Part shown: positions 1-9,040 of the stretch, one piece after another
How the letters are laid out: each line of letters opens with the position of its first letter
Position numbering within the stretch: position 1 is the stretch's first letter
Origin: Bacteroidota bacterium
GTDB lineage: Bacteria; Bacteroidota; Bacteroidia; Bacteroidales; Lentimicrobiaceae
Assembly: GCA_023434665.1 (NCBI GenBank)
Contig: JAEYSM010000010.1
Span: forward strand, 4,554 to 68,553
Reading direction: 5' to 3'
DNA: 64,000 bases
Notes under the pieces: generated by a model
The model's input: only the letters and a program-made list of their open reading frames with translations
Database searches by the model: none
Told to the model about the DNA's origin: nothing
Translations under genes and position numbers: made by a program

Positions 1-1118
1 TATTATATGAAAAGCTGACTACCCATCTGGGCTTTCTGCATTCATCTGATGAATATAAGGTTATGGCTCTTGCATCATATGGAAAGCCTGTTTATGAGAA
101 GGATTTCAGAGAGATAATTGAACTTACAGGTAATGGTGGCTATAAGATTCACGATGAAGATCTTGAAGCTCGTTTTGGTCCTAAGAGATTACGCAATGAT
201 CCGTTTACTGAGCATCATTTTAATGTTGCACATTCATTACAGAAAGTGCTTGAAGATACAGTAGTTGAACTAACCAACTGGCTTCAGAAAGAGACAGGCG
301 ATGAAAATTTATGCATGGCAGGAGGGGTTGCTTTAAACTGCGTTATGAACTCAAGGGTTAAGGAAAGAGGAAACTTCAGGAATATTTGGGTTCAGCCGGC
401 TGCTGGTGATGCGGGAACAGCTTTAGGAGCAGCTTTATGGATCGATAAGCAGGAAAGAATTGATAAACTCAAATTGAATGGGGGAGGCAGGACGTTTGAA
501 ATGACTCATGCCTATTGGGGACCGGAGTACTCGAACCAGGAAATAGAAGAATTCCTCAAGAAATCAAAGATCAGGTACAAAGTAATGGAAGATCCTGCAA
601 AAGAGGCGGCAGAGATTCTTGCAGACAATAAAATTATTGGATGGTTTCAGGGACCAATGGAATTTGGACCCAGGGCCTTAGGTAGCCGGTCAATTCTTGC
701 ATCACCCATTGACCCCTCCATGCAAGCCCGGTTAAATGAAATAAAAGACCGCGAAGATTTTCGGCCAGTTGCTCCTGTAGTAATTGAGGAAGATGCCCCT
801 GAGTGGTTCGAGAAAGCTGATTATTCACCATTTATGCTTTTTGTTTTTGATGTAAGGCAGGATAAAACTGACATTATTCCTGCTGTAAAGCATGTTGATG
901 GAACTGCACGCATTCAGACAATCAACAGAAACCAGCATCCACTATACTATGATCTGCTCAGTGCATTTAAAGAGAAAACCGGTGTTCCGGTACTTGTAAA
1001 TACAAGTTTTAATACACTTGGGAAGCCCATTGTATGTACTCCCAGAGATGCTGTTGAATGTTTCTGGTCCTCGCCTTTTGATGCATTAATCATTGGAAAA
1101 TACCTGGTTGAAAAGTAA
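1..1118 (+). CDS. Carbamoyltransferase (NodU/CmcH family), 3' part
   Basis: The gene is cut by the window start: the reading frame is open from base 3, and the residues before the first in-window ATG (63) fit the family (GFLHSSDEYKVMALASYG), so that ATG is internal. The family transfers carbamoyl from carbamoyl phosphate to hydroxyls of sugars or natural products. Visible motifs are the AGGVALNCVMNSR stretch of the Kae1/YrdC-type ATP-binding fold and the conserved EFGPRALGSRSIL stretch of the C-terminal domain, followed by DREDFRPVAPVV and VNTSFNTLGKPIV. The C-terminus looks complete. A GT2 gene starts 6 bp downstream, then a GT9 gene, which suggests carbamoylation of a surface glycan. The exact acceptor is unknown. 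Confidence 0.9.
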   Translation, partial: LYEKLTTHLGFLHSSDEYKVMALASYGKPVYEKDFREIIELTGNGGYKIHDEDLEARFGPKRLRNDPFTEHHFNVAHSLQKVLEDTVVELTNWLQKETGDENLCMAGGVALNCVMNSRVKERGNFRNIWVQPAAGDAGTALGAALWIDKQERIDKLKLNGGGRTFEMTHAYWGPEYSNQEIEEFLKKSKIRYKVMEDPAKEAAEILADNKIIGWFQGPMEFGPRALGSRSILASPIDPSMQARLNEIKDREDFRPVAPVVIEEDAPEWFEKADYSPFMLFVFDVRQDKTDIIPAVKHVDGTARIQTINRNQHPLYYDLLSAFKEKTGVPVLVNTSFNTLGKPIVCTPRDAVECFWSSPFDALIIGKYLVEK

Positions 1119-1124
1119 GCTGTT

Positions 1125-2102
1125 ATGCCTGAGATATCAGTAGTAATCCCCACTTATAAACGCCCTGGTCTTTTAAGCAACTGTTTGAAGCAGCTTGAAA
1201 TGCAAACAATTGAAAAGCACCTGTTTGAAGTAATAGTTGTTAGTGACGGACCTGATGATTTAACTTGCGAAATTGTAAAGGCATTTGAGCGTCTCTCTTC
1301 GATAGATATTAAATTTTTTAGCACTCCCGGCAAGAAAGGGCCTGCTGCTGCCCGCAATTTAGGATGGAAAAATGCATCGCACAATGTTCAACTCATTGCA
1401 TTTACTGACGATGATTGCCAACCCGAAAAAAACTGGTTATCTGCTTTTTATGAACGATTTGAGCCAGGTACTGCAATTGCATTTGCAGGATTTACAAAAG
1501 TTCCAATTGAGGAAGAACCGACTGACTTTGCCTTAAACACTCATGGCTTGCAATACGCAGATTTCATAACTGCAAATTGTGCCATTTCAATTCAGGCATT
1601 AATGTTAAGCGGAGGATTCGATGAAAGATATGAAACAGCCTGGAGAGAAGACTCTGATTTAGAGTTTACTTTAGAAAAAAATAAAATCCCTGTTGTTAAG
1701 ATACAAGAAGCTGTTGTGGTTCATCCTGTCAGACAGGATGTTCCCTGGGGAGTAAGCATAAAAGAACATAAAAAAGGCCAGTACGACGCTTTATTGTTTA
1801 AGAAGTTTCCTGAATTTTATCGTAACCGGCTCTCCCCTAAGATTATATATTCGTATTATTTCATAGTGCTTACGGATATTATTTGCTTAATAGCAATTGT
1901 AAATGGGTGGTGGTATATCGCTGCTGTAACATTTCTTGCTGTCTTTATGATGATTTTTGCATTATTTCTCAAAAGAATTAGAAGAACCAGCAAAACTTTA
2001 TCGCATATATGGGAAATGTGGGTAACCTCAATGGTCTTACCTTTTGTATCAGTTTATTGGAGAATTTACGGAAGCATAAAATTCAGAGTGTTATTTTTTT
2101 AA
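1125..2102 (+). CDS. Family 2 glycosyltransferase with C-terminal membrane segments
   Basis: 325 aa. The N-terminal GT-A fold begins PEISVVIPTYKRP and carries the nucleotide-binding VVSDGPDD stretch and the metal-binding FTDDDCQPEKNW motif near residues 90-100. A second acidic motif, WREDSDLEF (about 173), fits the usual ED-containing acceptor/base region. Two hydrophobic segments near residues 240-280 suggest anchoring to the inner face of the inner membrane. It starts 6 bp after the carbamoyltransferase stop and ends 5 bp before the GT9 start, so the three genes form one transcript. The donor and acceptor sugars cannot be read from the sequence. Confidence 0.88.
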   Translation: MPEISVVIPTYKRPGLLSNCLKQLEMQTIEKHLFEVIVVSDGPDDLTCEIVKAFERLSSIDIKFFSTPGKKGPAAARNLGWKNASHNVQLIAFTDDDCQPEKNWLSAFYERFEPGTAIAFAGFTKVPIEEEPTDFALNTHGLQYADFITANCAISIQALMLSGGFDERYETAWREDSDLEFTLEKNKIPVVKIQEAVVVHPVRQDVPWGVSIKEHKKGQYDALLFKKFPEFYRNRLSPKIIYSYYFIVLTDIICLIAIVNGWWYIAAVTFLAVFMMIFALFLKRIRRTSKTLSHIWEMWVTSMVLPFVSVYWRIYGSIKFRVLFF

Positions 2103-2107
2103 GCAGG

Positions 2108-3139
2108 ATGTTAGATAAAAGATGTATTCGTAAAATAGGGATTTTCAGAGCATTACAGCTAGGAGATCTGATGTGTTCAATTCCGGCAATCAGAGCTATT
2201 CGTAATGAATTTCCCGATGCAGAGATATTTTTAATAGGTTTGCCAGGTGCCCAATCATTTATTAAAAGATTTCCCAAATATTTTAATGGGTTAATAAAGT
2301 TTCCCGGCTATCCGGGACTACCCGAACAACCTTATGAAGTTGATGAAATACCTGAATTTCTGCGTTCTATGCAAAAGCATAAATTCGACCTTATTATACA
2401 AATGCAGGGCAATGGCAACATTGTTAATCCCTTGATAGAGACCTTTGGGGCAAAATTCACGGCAGGCTTTCACCGACCTAATGATTATATTCCGGAGGGA
2501 GGTTTATTTATAGAGTATCCGGAAGGCCATGAAGTGGAGAGGCACTTGATGTTAACAACCTATTTGGGTATAACTTCGCAAGGGAAGCACCTCGAATTTC
2601 CATTAACTGATGAAGATACTCTTGAGCTTGAAAACTCAGGGTTAATGCTCGAACCAGATTCTTATGTATGTATTCATCCCGGCTCCAGAGGATCATGGAG
2701 ACAATGGCCGGTAGAGCATTTTGCTCTTATTGGTGATTTATGTGCTGCACAAGGGAAGACTGTTGTACTTACCGGAACATCTGATGAAATAGATCGTACG
2801 GAACAAACCGCTTCCCTCATGCAAACTGAGGCTGTAATCGCTACCGGTAAAACGTCTTTAGGGGCAATAGGAAGACTTATTGAAAATGCATTTGCCATAG
2901 TTTCAAATTGTACAGGAGTATCACATATAGCTTCAGCCCTTAATACACCAGGGATCATCATTAGCATGGATGGAGAACCACATCGTTGGGAACCATTAAA
3001 CAAGGATATATTAACAACTATTGACTGGCTGAATTATCCACAGTTTGATCTAGCAGAGAATGCACTGCATCGATTACTTCAGAAGGCTCAGGATAATCAA
3101 CAGGTGAATTATAGAATTTTCGGTTCACAAACCGGATAA
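2108..3139 (+). CDS. Family 9 glycosyltransferase (heptosyltransferase-like)
   Basis: 343 aa from the ATG at 2108. An in-frame ATG at 2009 would overlap the GT2 gene and add residues without family likeness. The start MLDKRCIRKIGIFRALQLGDLMC matches the GT9 N-terminus (RxxxxGDxxxxxPxIRAIR). The C-terminal Rossmann half has HPGSRGSWRQWP and the donor-site stretch SNCTGVSHIASALNTP. GT9 enzymes add ADP-heptose or related sugars to LPS core or other glycans from the cytoplasmic face. The last 122 bp overlap the 3' end of the opposing GT9 gene. Confidence 0.88.
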   Translation: MLDKRCIRKIGIFRALQLGDLMCSIPAIRAIRNEFPDAEIFLIGLPGAQSFIKRFPKYFNGLIKFPGYPGLPEQPYEVDEIPEFLRSMQKHKFDLIIQMQGNGNIVNPLIETFGAKFTAGFHRPNDYIPEGGLFIEYPEGHEVERHLMLTTYLGITSQGKHLEFPLTDEDTLELENSGLMLEPDSYVCIHPGSRGSWRQWPVEHFALIGDLCAAQGKTVVLTGTSDEIDRTEQTASLMQTEAVIATGKTSLGAIGRLIENAFAIVSNCTGVSHIASALNTPGIIISMDGEPHRWEPLNKDILTTIDWLNYPQFDLAENALHRLLQKAQDNQQVNYRIFGSQTG

Positions 3140-4205
3140 CTCCATTTTTACTTTGTAAAGATTCAGGCACCGGGAATTCAAATACCCTGTTTTGTGTTTT
3201 CCAGGGTTTATGTTGTGGATTCGTCTGTGCATAAAGCACTATTACCGGTTTTTGAAGTCCTGCAGCCATATGAACCGGTGCAGTATTTACAGATATTAAA
3301 AGCCTCGATCTGTTTATCAAGGCAGCAAATTCTTCAACTGTAAAGATACCTGCAGCGGAAATGCTTTTATTGCCCGTTTTTGCCTGTAAATGATCGGTTA
3401 GCTCTCTTTCATTCAACGAGCCGGTAAAAATTACTTTTGAGTCAAATCTCTCAATTACTCCCTTTGCTATATCAATCCATCTTTCCGTTGGGTAGGCTCT
3501 TTTTAACTCACTGACGCCCACATGTATTAAAATAAGCTCCTCTATTCCTGAAGCAATTGATTGATGTGAATTCTTAATTGATAAGTCGTAGTGATTATTG
3601 AGCCGGAATTTTATTTCACTTGCAGAGAAATGGTTATCAAAAAGGTTAAGCAGTTTAACTTCCATCGATTTGAAAGCAACATCCGGAATCGATAATTTAA
3701 TGGAAGATTCAGTTGTTGGTATTCCGACAGATTCAATCAGCCGCAGATCTCTCTCAACCTGATGATAGATAGTCTCAAATGGTTCATTATCAGGCACCCA
3801 GAAGGTTAACAGATCATATGGATTTTCTCTGCTATAGGCAATGCGGTTGGGTATTCCTGCTATCCAGGCCATCATTGCTGAAGGCAGTGCACTTTGACTA
3901 TAAACTGTAAAAATGATTGCTGCATCGAAGTTTTTTTGATTCAACTGTTGTGTAAGGGAGTTAAACTCAGGAGATTTAATTGTAGTTCCGGCCTTAATCC
4001 AAGGAAGTGTTGCAATAATCACTTCATCAATTTCAGGTATTAAAGGGCACACTTCAGATGCCATTTGAGAAGTTAATACAGTTATACGACAATCAAGAGC
4101 TTCTTTGACCGCCCGTATAGCTGGGGAAGTCATGATGAGATCTCCCATGTTGTCGGGTCGGATTATCAAAACGTTTTTACAACCGCTCAAAATCATACAA
4201 TTCAA
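3018..4205 (-). CDS. Family 9 glycosyltransferase (heptosyltransferase-like), second copy
   Basis: 395 aa. The N-terminus NVLIIRPDNMGDLIMTSPAIRAVK is the classic GT9 signature. The C-terminal half shows IHVGVSELKRAYP and SVNTAPVHMAAGLQKPVIVLY, which bind the nucleotide-sugar donor. A start three codons later (4196) is also possible. It is the last gene of the minus-strand operon that begins at 7139 and lies 26 bp after the heptose-bisphosphate phosphatase gene, so a heptose substrate is plausible. Its 3' end runs 122 bp into the convergent GT9 gene. It is only distantly similar to that neighbour, so this is not a recent duplication. Confidence 0.88.
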   Translation of the reverse strand: MNCMILSGCKNVLIIRPDNMGDLIMTSPAIRAVKEALDCRITVLTSQMASEVCPLIPEIDEVIIATLPWIKAGTTIKSPEFNSLTQQLNQKNFDAAIIFTVYSQSALPSAMMAWIAGIPNRIAYSRENPYDLLTFWVPDNEPFETIYHQVERDLRLIESVGIPTTESSIKLSIPDVAFKSMEVKLLNLFDNHFSASEIKFRLNNHYDLSIKNSHQSIASGIEELILIHVGVSELKRAYPTERWIDIAKGVIERFDSKVIFTGSLNERELTDHLQAKTGNKSISAAGIFTVEEFAALINRSRLLISVNTAPVHMAAGLQKPVIVLYAQTNPQHKPWKTQNRVFEFPVPESLQSKNGVIRFVNRKFYNSPVDYPEPSEVIDAVHSLLDQTVDNSASQ

Positions 4206-4231
4206 TTTCGGTCAATTTCTTTGATATAAGG

Positions 4232-4792
4232 CTAAGCATCCACAATTTCGCTAACTTCATTCCAACTCTTTACAGTAAAGTCAGGATTGCGGTATTCGTC
4301 AGTCACCCATTCAGTCTCATTACCAACATCAAGCAGTATAGTTTTGCATCCTGCCCGGTTGCCTGCTTCAATGTCATGGAGAATATCACCAATCATCCAC
4401 GACTTACCAAGATCAATGTTGAGTTCTTTAGCAGCCTTTATAAGCAAGCCTGGTAATGGCTTTTTGCATTCACACCAGATGGCATATTCCGGGATACTTC
4501 CCGTTAGATCATGTGGACAGTAATAATAATTCAGTAATTCGATATTATGCTTTAACAGGAGTAATTTCAGCCTTACCATTAAGAGTTCAAGTTGTTGTTC
4601 TGTTATTTTCCCATGAGCAATCCCTTGCTGATTGGTAACCAACACGAATTTATAATTATGCAATGCTATTTCTTTGAGGGCTTTTACAGCACCATCCATT
4701 AGCGTTACTTTCTCCGGATCAGTATTATAGGGAATATTATGTATAAGCGTTCCATCCTTATCAAGGAATACGGCTTTAATAGGTGAATTCAT
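4232..4792 (-). CDS. gmhB: HAD-family D-glycero-D-manno-heptose-1,7-bisphosphate 7-phosphatase-like
   Basis: 186 aa, the usual GmhB length. Motif I is FLDKDGTLI (nucleophile and acid Asp near residues 10-12), motif II is LVTNQQGIA, and motif IV is WMIGDILHDIEAG. The CPHD and CECKKPLPG stretches match the zinc-binding loop of GmhB/HisB-N (the loop has YYCPHD...WCECKKP). GmhB removes the C7 phosphate from heptose bisphosphate on the way to ADP-heptose. It sits between GT4 and GT9 genes, consistent with a local supply of an activated heptose. The related HisB-type histidinol phosphatase is less likely here because no his genes are nearby. Confidence 0.85.
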   Translation of the reverse strand: MNSPIKAVFLDKDGTLIHNIPYNTDPEKVTLMDGAVKALKEIALHNYKFVLVTNQQGIAHGKITEQQLELLMVRLKLLLLKHNIELLNYYYCPHDLTGSIPEYAIWCECKKPLPGLLIKAAKELNIDLGKSWMIGDILHDIEAGNRAGCKTILLDVGNETEWVTDEYRNPDFTVKSWNEVSEIVDA

Positions 4793-4818
4793 AACCTTAA
4801 AATTCAGATAATTAGAGA

Positions 4819-6174
4819 TTAATTATTCCTTAATCCATTTATTCTGACTGATTTATTTTTACTTACCGCTATTAATTTGAGGGATACAGGCTCAGGATTC
4901 CTGACAATCTGCCTGGTCTTAAGAAATGATGCTGCAATTTGGCTTGTCATCAGATCGAAATATGCATAACGCATCTCATTAGCCACTCTTTGCCACGTAA
5001 ATAGTGAGTTGACTCGCTTAATGCACTCTTTTTGCATTTTTCGCAACAGAACATTGTCGTTAAGAAGTTTTGTTGTCTTGTTTGCTAGTTTCAACGGGTG
5101 ATGAGGAGGAACGAGGAAGCCTGTTTCTCCATCCAGAACGGTGTATTTAATACCACCAACATCAGATCCAATGACAGGAGTTCCACAGGCCATTGATTCC
5201 AGTGGAGTTATACCAAACGGCTCATACCAAGGTGTGGAAATAAAGACATCTGCAGCCGAATAGAAGTATTTTAGCTCTGTAGGTAACTTAGGCCCTGAAA
5301 ACTGTATATGTTCATCTACATGTAGCTCCCTGGCTATTTTCTTTAACCTTCTCATTTCGGATGAAGAAGGTCCGCTCTCACTATCCATATCGCCGCCCAC
5401 GATAAGTAATCTAATATCCGGGAATCGTTTTTTCAGATACTTTAATGATCCTATGATATTATCGACTCCTTTACGAGGTACTATTCTCCCAACTGAAAGG
5501 ATAACTTTGTCATTAAGACTGATGCCCAATTTTTTTCTGGCCTGCTTTTTACTCACAGGATTAAATTCCTCGGGATTAAAACCGCAGGGAATAACATCCA
5601 TCTTCTCAGGATCAGCCTTGTAAAGATTTATTAAATCCATGGCATCCTGAGGACATTCTGCTATTATTTTATCAGCATTTCTTACGATTTTCTTCTCATA
5701 CGAAATCCTTTCCCGTGGGAATCTGTCGGCCTCTTTTTGATGTAAAGCCCGAACAATACCCAGAGCATGAAAGGTGATCACAAAAGGAATTCTCAATATT
5801 TCCTTGAGTTTTAAAGCAACCATTCCCGACATAAAAAAATTGGCATGAACTATCTTGTAGGAGAGTCGGAATTTGTCAATAAAGCTGATCATGTACTTAG
5901 CAAAATCAGCCATATAGGGTATAAGATTTTCTTTTGAAATATAGGTTGGTGGACCAGCTAAAACATGGATAACCCTGATATTTGGCAACCATTCAACCAC
6001 CTCAGGCAATGAATCATTATCTTTTCTTGTATAAATGTCGATCTGAAAACCTAGTTTGGATAATTCCATAGCCAGTTCTCTGACATACACATTTTGTCCT
6101 CCCGCATCAATACTACCTGGAGCTGCCAAAGGAGAGGCATGCTCGCTAATAAACGCTATTCCCAATCGTTTCAT
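4819..6174 (-). CDS. Family 4 glycosyltransferase
   Basis: 451 aa with a GT-B fold. The N-terminus SEHASPLAAPGSIDAGGQNVYVREL is the GG-containing loop of sucrose-synthase/MshA-like GT4 enzymes. The C-terminal half has SVGRIVPRKGVDNII and the EX7E motif YEPFGITPLESMACGTPVIGSDVGG. The tail of about 50 residues after the catalytic domain is unassigned. Its start codon overlaps the stop of the upstream GT gene by 4 bp (6171-6174), so the two are translationally coupled. It is a cytoplasmic retaining enzyme; its donor is probably a UDP- or GDP-sugar, but the exact one cannot be told. Confidence 0.87.
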   Translation of the reverse strand: MKRLGIAFISEHASPLAAPGSIDAGGQNVYVRELAMELSKLGFQIDIYTRKDNDSLPEVVEWLPNIRVIHVLAGPPTYISKENLIPYMADFAKYMISFIDKFRLSYKIVHANFFMSGMVALKLKEILRIPFVITFHALGIVRALHQKEADRFPRERISYEKKIVRNADKIIAECPQDAMDLINLYKADPEKMDVIPCGFNPEEFNPVSKKQARKKLGISLNDKVILSVGRIVPRKGVDNIIGSLKYLKKRFPDIRLLIVGGDMDSESGPSSSEMRRLKKIARELHVDEHIQFSGPKLPTELKYFYSAADVFISTPWYEPFGITPLESMACGTPVIGSDVGGIKYTVLDGETGFLVPPHHPLKLANKTTKLLNDNVLLRKMQKECIKRVNSLFTWQRVANEMRYAYFDLMTSQIAASFLKTRQIVRNPEPVSLKLIAVSKNKSVRINGLRNN

Positions 6175-7139
6175 AAAGTTTTTTCGAGATCTGTTTTAGC
6201 CATCATTCTTACACCTTCAAATGCTGTATTCCATTCATCAATAAATCGTTGAACTCCAAATAACTCAAGTGCTGTGTTTCTCGAATTTTTCCCAAGCTCA
6301 TCAGCTAATTCTTTATCATCAATTAGTTGTTTCATTTTCCCGATCAAGTACCATGGATCATTGTGAATAAATCCATTGAACCCATCTTTTATTATGAGTG
6401 GCAATTCAGTGGTGGCCAGAGCAACTACCGGCATCCCTATCATCATTGCCTCACAAAATGAGAGTGGTAAACTTGATACCCTTGAAGGATTAAAATAAAA
6501 TCTGTAATTAGACATATATTCAGGAAGATATGGATGCAAAACTTCAAAGCCTCCCAATTCTTCATTTGCCATACCAAGGATATCAATCGGGACAAACTCT
6601 CTCACTTTATTAAAAATGTCAGCACCAAGGAGTCTTCCTCTCTGACTCAGATGATTCACAGCAGTGATTCCCTTATCAAGGTTCCCATTCCATAAGCAAC
6701 CATTATCGGTGACGCCATGCCGGATGACCACAGATTTAATTCCTCTGTTGTTCCACATTAAGTTGTTAAAATGTGTAACATGAACAATCAGTACCAAAGG
6801 ATCATCTACAACAATTTCCTCACCTTTAACAGATGTGTCATGTTTCAGGAAGATCCGGGGTAATTTTCGCTGTTCAGATGATAGTATTTCATATTGATCG
6901 ATGAGGTAGTTTTTATCAGTCTGGTAAAGAATTATATCAAAATCCAGGTTCTTCACCTCAGCGGCATTCACTTCAATCACATTATCTCCAAAGGGGAAAG
7001 TTAGTCCTCTACCATAATATCCTTCATCAAGTTTCTCATTTATAGGAATATAGATGTCGTAATTGCCTTGTGACAAATAAAACAGGTAACTTCCATGGAT
7101 ATGCCATGTAAATATTTTCTTTCTTTTCGAGTAGATCAT
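6171..7139 (-). CDS. GT4-like glycosyltransferase with altered EX7E motif
   Basis: 322 aa. The C-terminal half resembles GT4 (NPSRVSSLPLSFCEAMMIGMPVVALATTELP, then a GFNGFIHNDP stretch). The first glutamate of EX7E is replaced by Ser222, while Glu230 is kept. The N-terminal half is short and poorly conserved, with HVTHFNNLMW and IRHGVTDNG resembling the acceptor-side domain. It is the first gene of the minus-strand glycan operon and is coupled to the next GT4 by an ATGA overlap. It could be a GT4 with relaxed catalysis or a partner subunit of its neighbour. It diverges from the radical-SAM gene across 62 bp. Confidence 0.75.
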   Translation of the reverse strand: MIYSKRKKIFTWHIHGSYLFYLSQGNYDIYIPINEKLDEGYYGRGLTFPFGDNVIEVNAAEVKNLDFDIILYQTDKNYLIDQYEILSSEQRKLPRIFLKHDTSVKGEEIVVDDPLVLIVHVTHFNNLMWNNRGIKSVVIRHGVTDNGCLWNGNLDKGITAVNHLSQRGRLLGADIFNKVREFVPIDILGMANEELGGFEVLHPYLPEYMSNYRFYFNPSRVSSLPLSFCEAMMIGMPVVALATTELPLIIKDGFNGFIHNDPWYLIGKMKQLIDDKELADELGKNSRNTALELFGVQRFIDEWNTAFEGVRMMAKTDLEKTL

Positions 7140-7201
7140 GTAGTAGTTTAGTCTCCGAGTGCCAAATAGTAATTCGTTGCCTATTAGAGCAACAACGTCT
7201 T

Positions 7202-9019
7202 ATGCCAAATGTTTCTTCAAATGCCTCAAAGTCAGGTAGAAAAGACTATATTTGCAAGGTGAAGCATTACACTATTCCTATATTTGTCCCTGAACTTGCC
7301 TGCCCAAACAGATGTGTTTTCTGCAATCAAAACAGTATTTCAGGATGTTATGACCAGCCATCGCTGGCAGAAGTAAGAAATGTAATTGAGAATAGGCTTT
7401 CAACAATGCCTGTCGAGGATGACAACTGTCATATCGAAATCGGTTTTTTTGGAGGGAATTTCACCGGGATTGATGAGTTTATGCAAAGAGAGTATCTCTC
7501 ATTAGCTTCTTCATATTTAAGGGAAGGGAAAATACGGGGAATAAGGCTGAGTACCAGACCCGATTATATTACCGACGACTCTTTGAAATTATTAAATGAG
7601 TATAGTGTAACAACCATTGAACTGGGAGCACAGTCACTTGACGACGAAGTGCTGAAGCTTGCTGGAAGAGGTCATACCGTTGCTGATGTCGAAAGGGCTT
7701 CTGGGTTGATTAAAGGTGCCGGGTATTGCCTTGGTTTGCAGATGATGACAGGGCTGCCCGGTGATACTAAAGAAAAATCACTATATACAGCACGCAGAAT
7801 AATTGAACTTGGTGCCGAATGTACAAGGATATATCCAACACTTGTAATCAAGGGCACTGAGCTTGAAGATCTTTATCGAAAAGGACTCTATAAACCTCAA
7901 TCATTAGAGGAAGCAGTATCTCTGGCTGCTGATCTTTATGTCCTTTTTAAGGATGCTGGAGTAGATATCATAAGAATGGGACTGCATCCCTCCGAAAACC
8001 TGACTGCAGAAAATGATTTACTTGCCGGCCCGTTTCATATTTCTTTCAGGCAACTGGTGGAAAGTGAAATCTGGAGACGCTATTTTGCATTGATCTGTGA
8101 CTCCTGGTTCTCACTAGGAATCCTCCCGGAGAAAGAAGATACGACCCTGACAATTCAGGATGATAATATTCTTATAGAAGTAAGTACTAACGAATTAAAT
8201 CAGGCAATAGGATATAACGGACACAATCGTGATTTTCTTCATACCAGATTCAGGGATGTTATTTTCAAAGTAAAAACTGTCAATCAGTTATCAGAGGTTG
8301 AAAAAATTGCCCGTCCGTTGATTATAGCAGCCAAAGGTATTCCGCTTCCGGCAAAAAATGAACTTTCCAGAAAAGGTCATTTGTATCTTCTTGAAGGTGA
8401 TTCACCTGTGTATAAATCTATTTCGAATCATCCGGACATTTACATTTGCCAAGGTGCTGAGAAAGCTGTTATTTCTCCTGACACTCCGCAAGGTATAATT
8501 GAGGCACTGAGAGAGTTGAATTTCCCGTTTATCTTTGGGAGCAGTTCCCCCCAAAAACAATATCCTGGCAGTGCCAGATATAATGCCGTAGTAACCAAAC
8601 GATTAATCATTCACAATTTCAGAATAACAGACCCCATAATCCTTGAAGTTCATTCAGACAAGGAGAGGGTGAATGTTAAACAGGGATATACCCGTTGCAA
8701 CTTGCTGCCTCTTGAATGCACGGATGGTACTGTTAAGTTCATAACATCTGATTTTGGTATAAAAAAGGTTTTGGATAATTTAGGCTATGAAGTTTTTTAT
8801 GCTGACCCAGCCGGAATCGTACTAAAAGGTCAGAAACATGGATTTTTCCCTGGTTGCTGTGGAATACTGAAAGATGTGATTCTTATCAATGGTAGTCTGG
8901 ATACTCATCCTGATGGAGAAGCGATAAGAAACTTTATTGTTGATGCGGATTTCAGACCACATGAACTTTTCAAGGGCAGATTAACAGATGTGGGAAGTAT
9001 TCTTTCATTTTTACACTAA
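7202..9019 (+). CDS. Radical SAM protein (Elp3-like) fused to a DUF6873 (GME-like) domain
   Basis: 605 aa. The N-terminal ~320 residues are a radical SAM domain with the cluster motif CPNRCVFC (C34, C38, C41) and the Elp3-related landmarks FFGGNFTG, RLSTRPDYI, ELGAQSLDDEVL and TRIYPTLVIKGT. No acetyltransferase domain follows. Instead residues ~345-605 match DUF6873: SNHPDIYIC, VKQGYTRCN, ITSDFGIKKVL, HGFFPGCCGIL, GSLDTHPDGEAI and LTDVGSI. That family is thought to adopt the guanidine-modifying-enzyme fold. dnaG starts 21 bp downstream, so the two are co-transcribed. The substrate is unknown. Confidence 0.85.
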   Translation: MPNVSSNASKSGRKDYICKVKHYTIPIFVPELACPNRCVFCNQNSISGCYDQPSLAEVRNVIENRLSTMPVEDDNCHIEIGFFGGNFTGIDEFMQREYLSLASSYLREGKIRGIRLSTRPDYITDDSLKLLNEYSVTTIELGAQSLDDEVLKLAGRGHTVADVERASGLIKGAGYCLGLQMMTGLPGDTKEKSLYTARRIIELGAECTRIYPTLVIKGTELEDLYRKGLYKPQSLEEAVSLAADLYVLFKDAGVDIIRMGLHPSENLTAENDLLAGPFHISFRQLVESEIWRRYFALICDSWFSLGILPEKEDTTLTIQDDNILIEVSTNELNQAIGYNGHNRDFLHTRFRDVIFKVKTVNQLSEVEKIARPLIIAAKGIPLPAKNELSRKGHLYLLEGDSPVYKSISNHPDIYICQGAEKAVISPDTPQGIIEALRELNFPFIFGSSSPQKQYPGSARYNAVVTKRLIIHNFRITDPIILEVHSDKERVNVKQGYTRCNLLPLECTDGTVKFITSDFGIKKVLDNLGYEVFYADPAGIVLKGQKHGFFPGCCGILKDVILINGSLDTHPDGEAIRNFIVDADFRPHELFKGRLTDVGSILSFLH

Positions 9020-9040
9020 ATTTGGAGATTATAAAATAAA

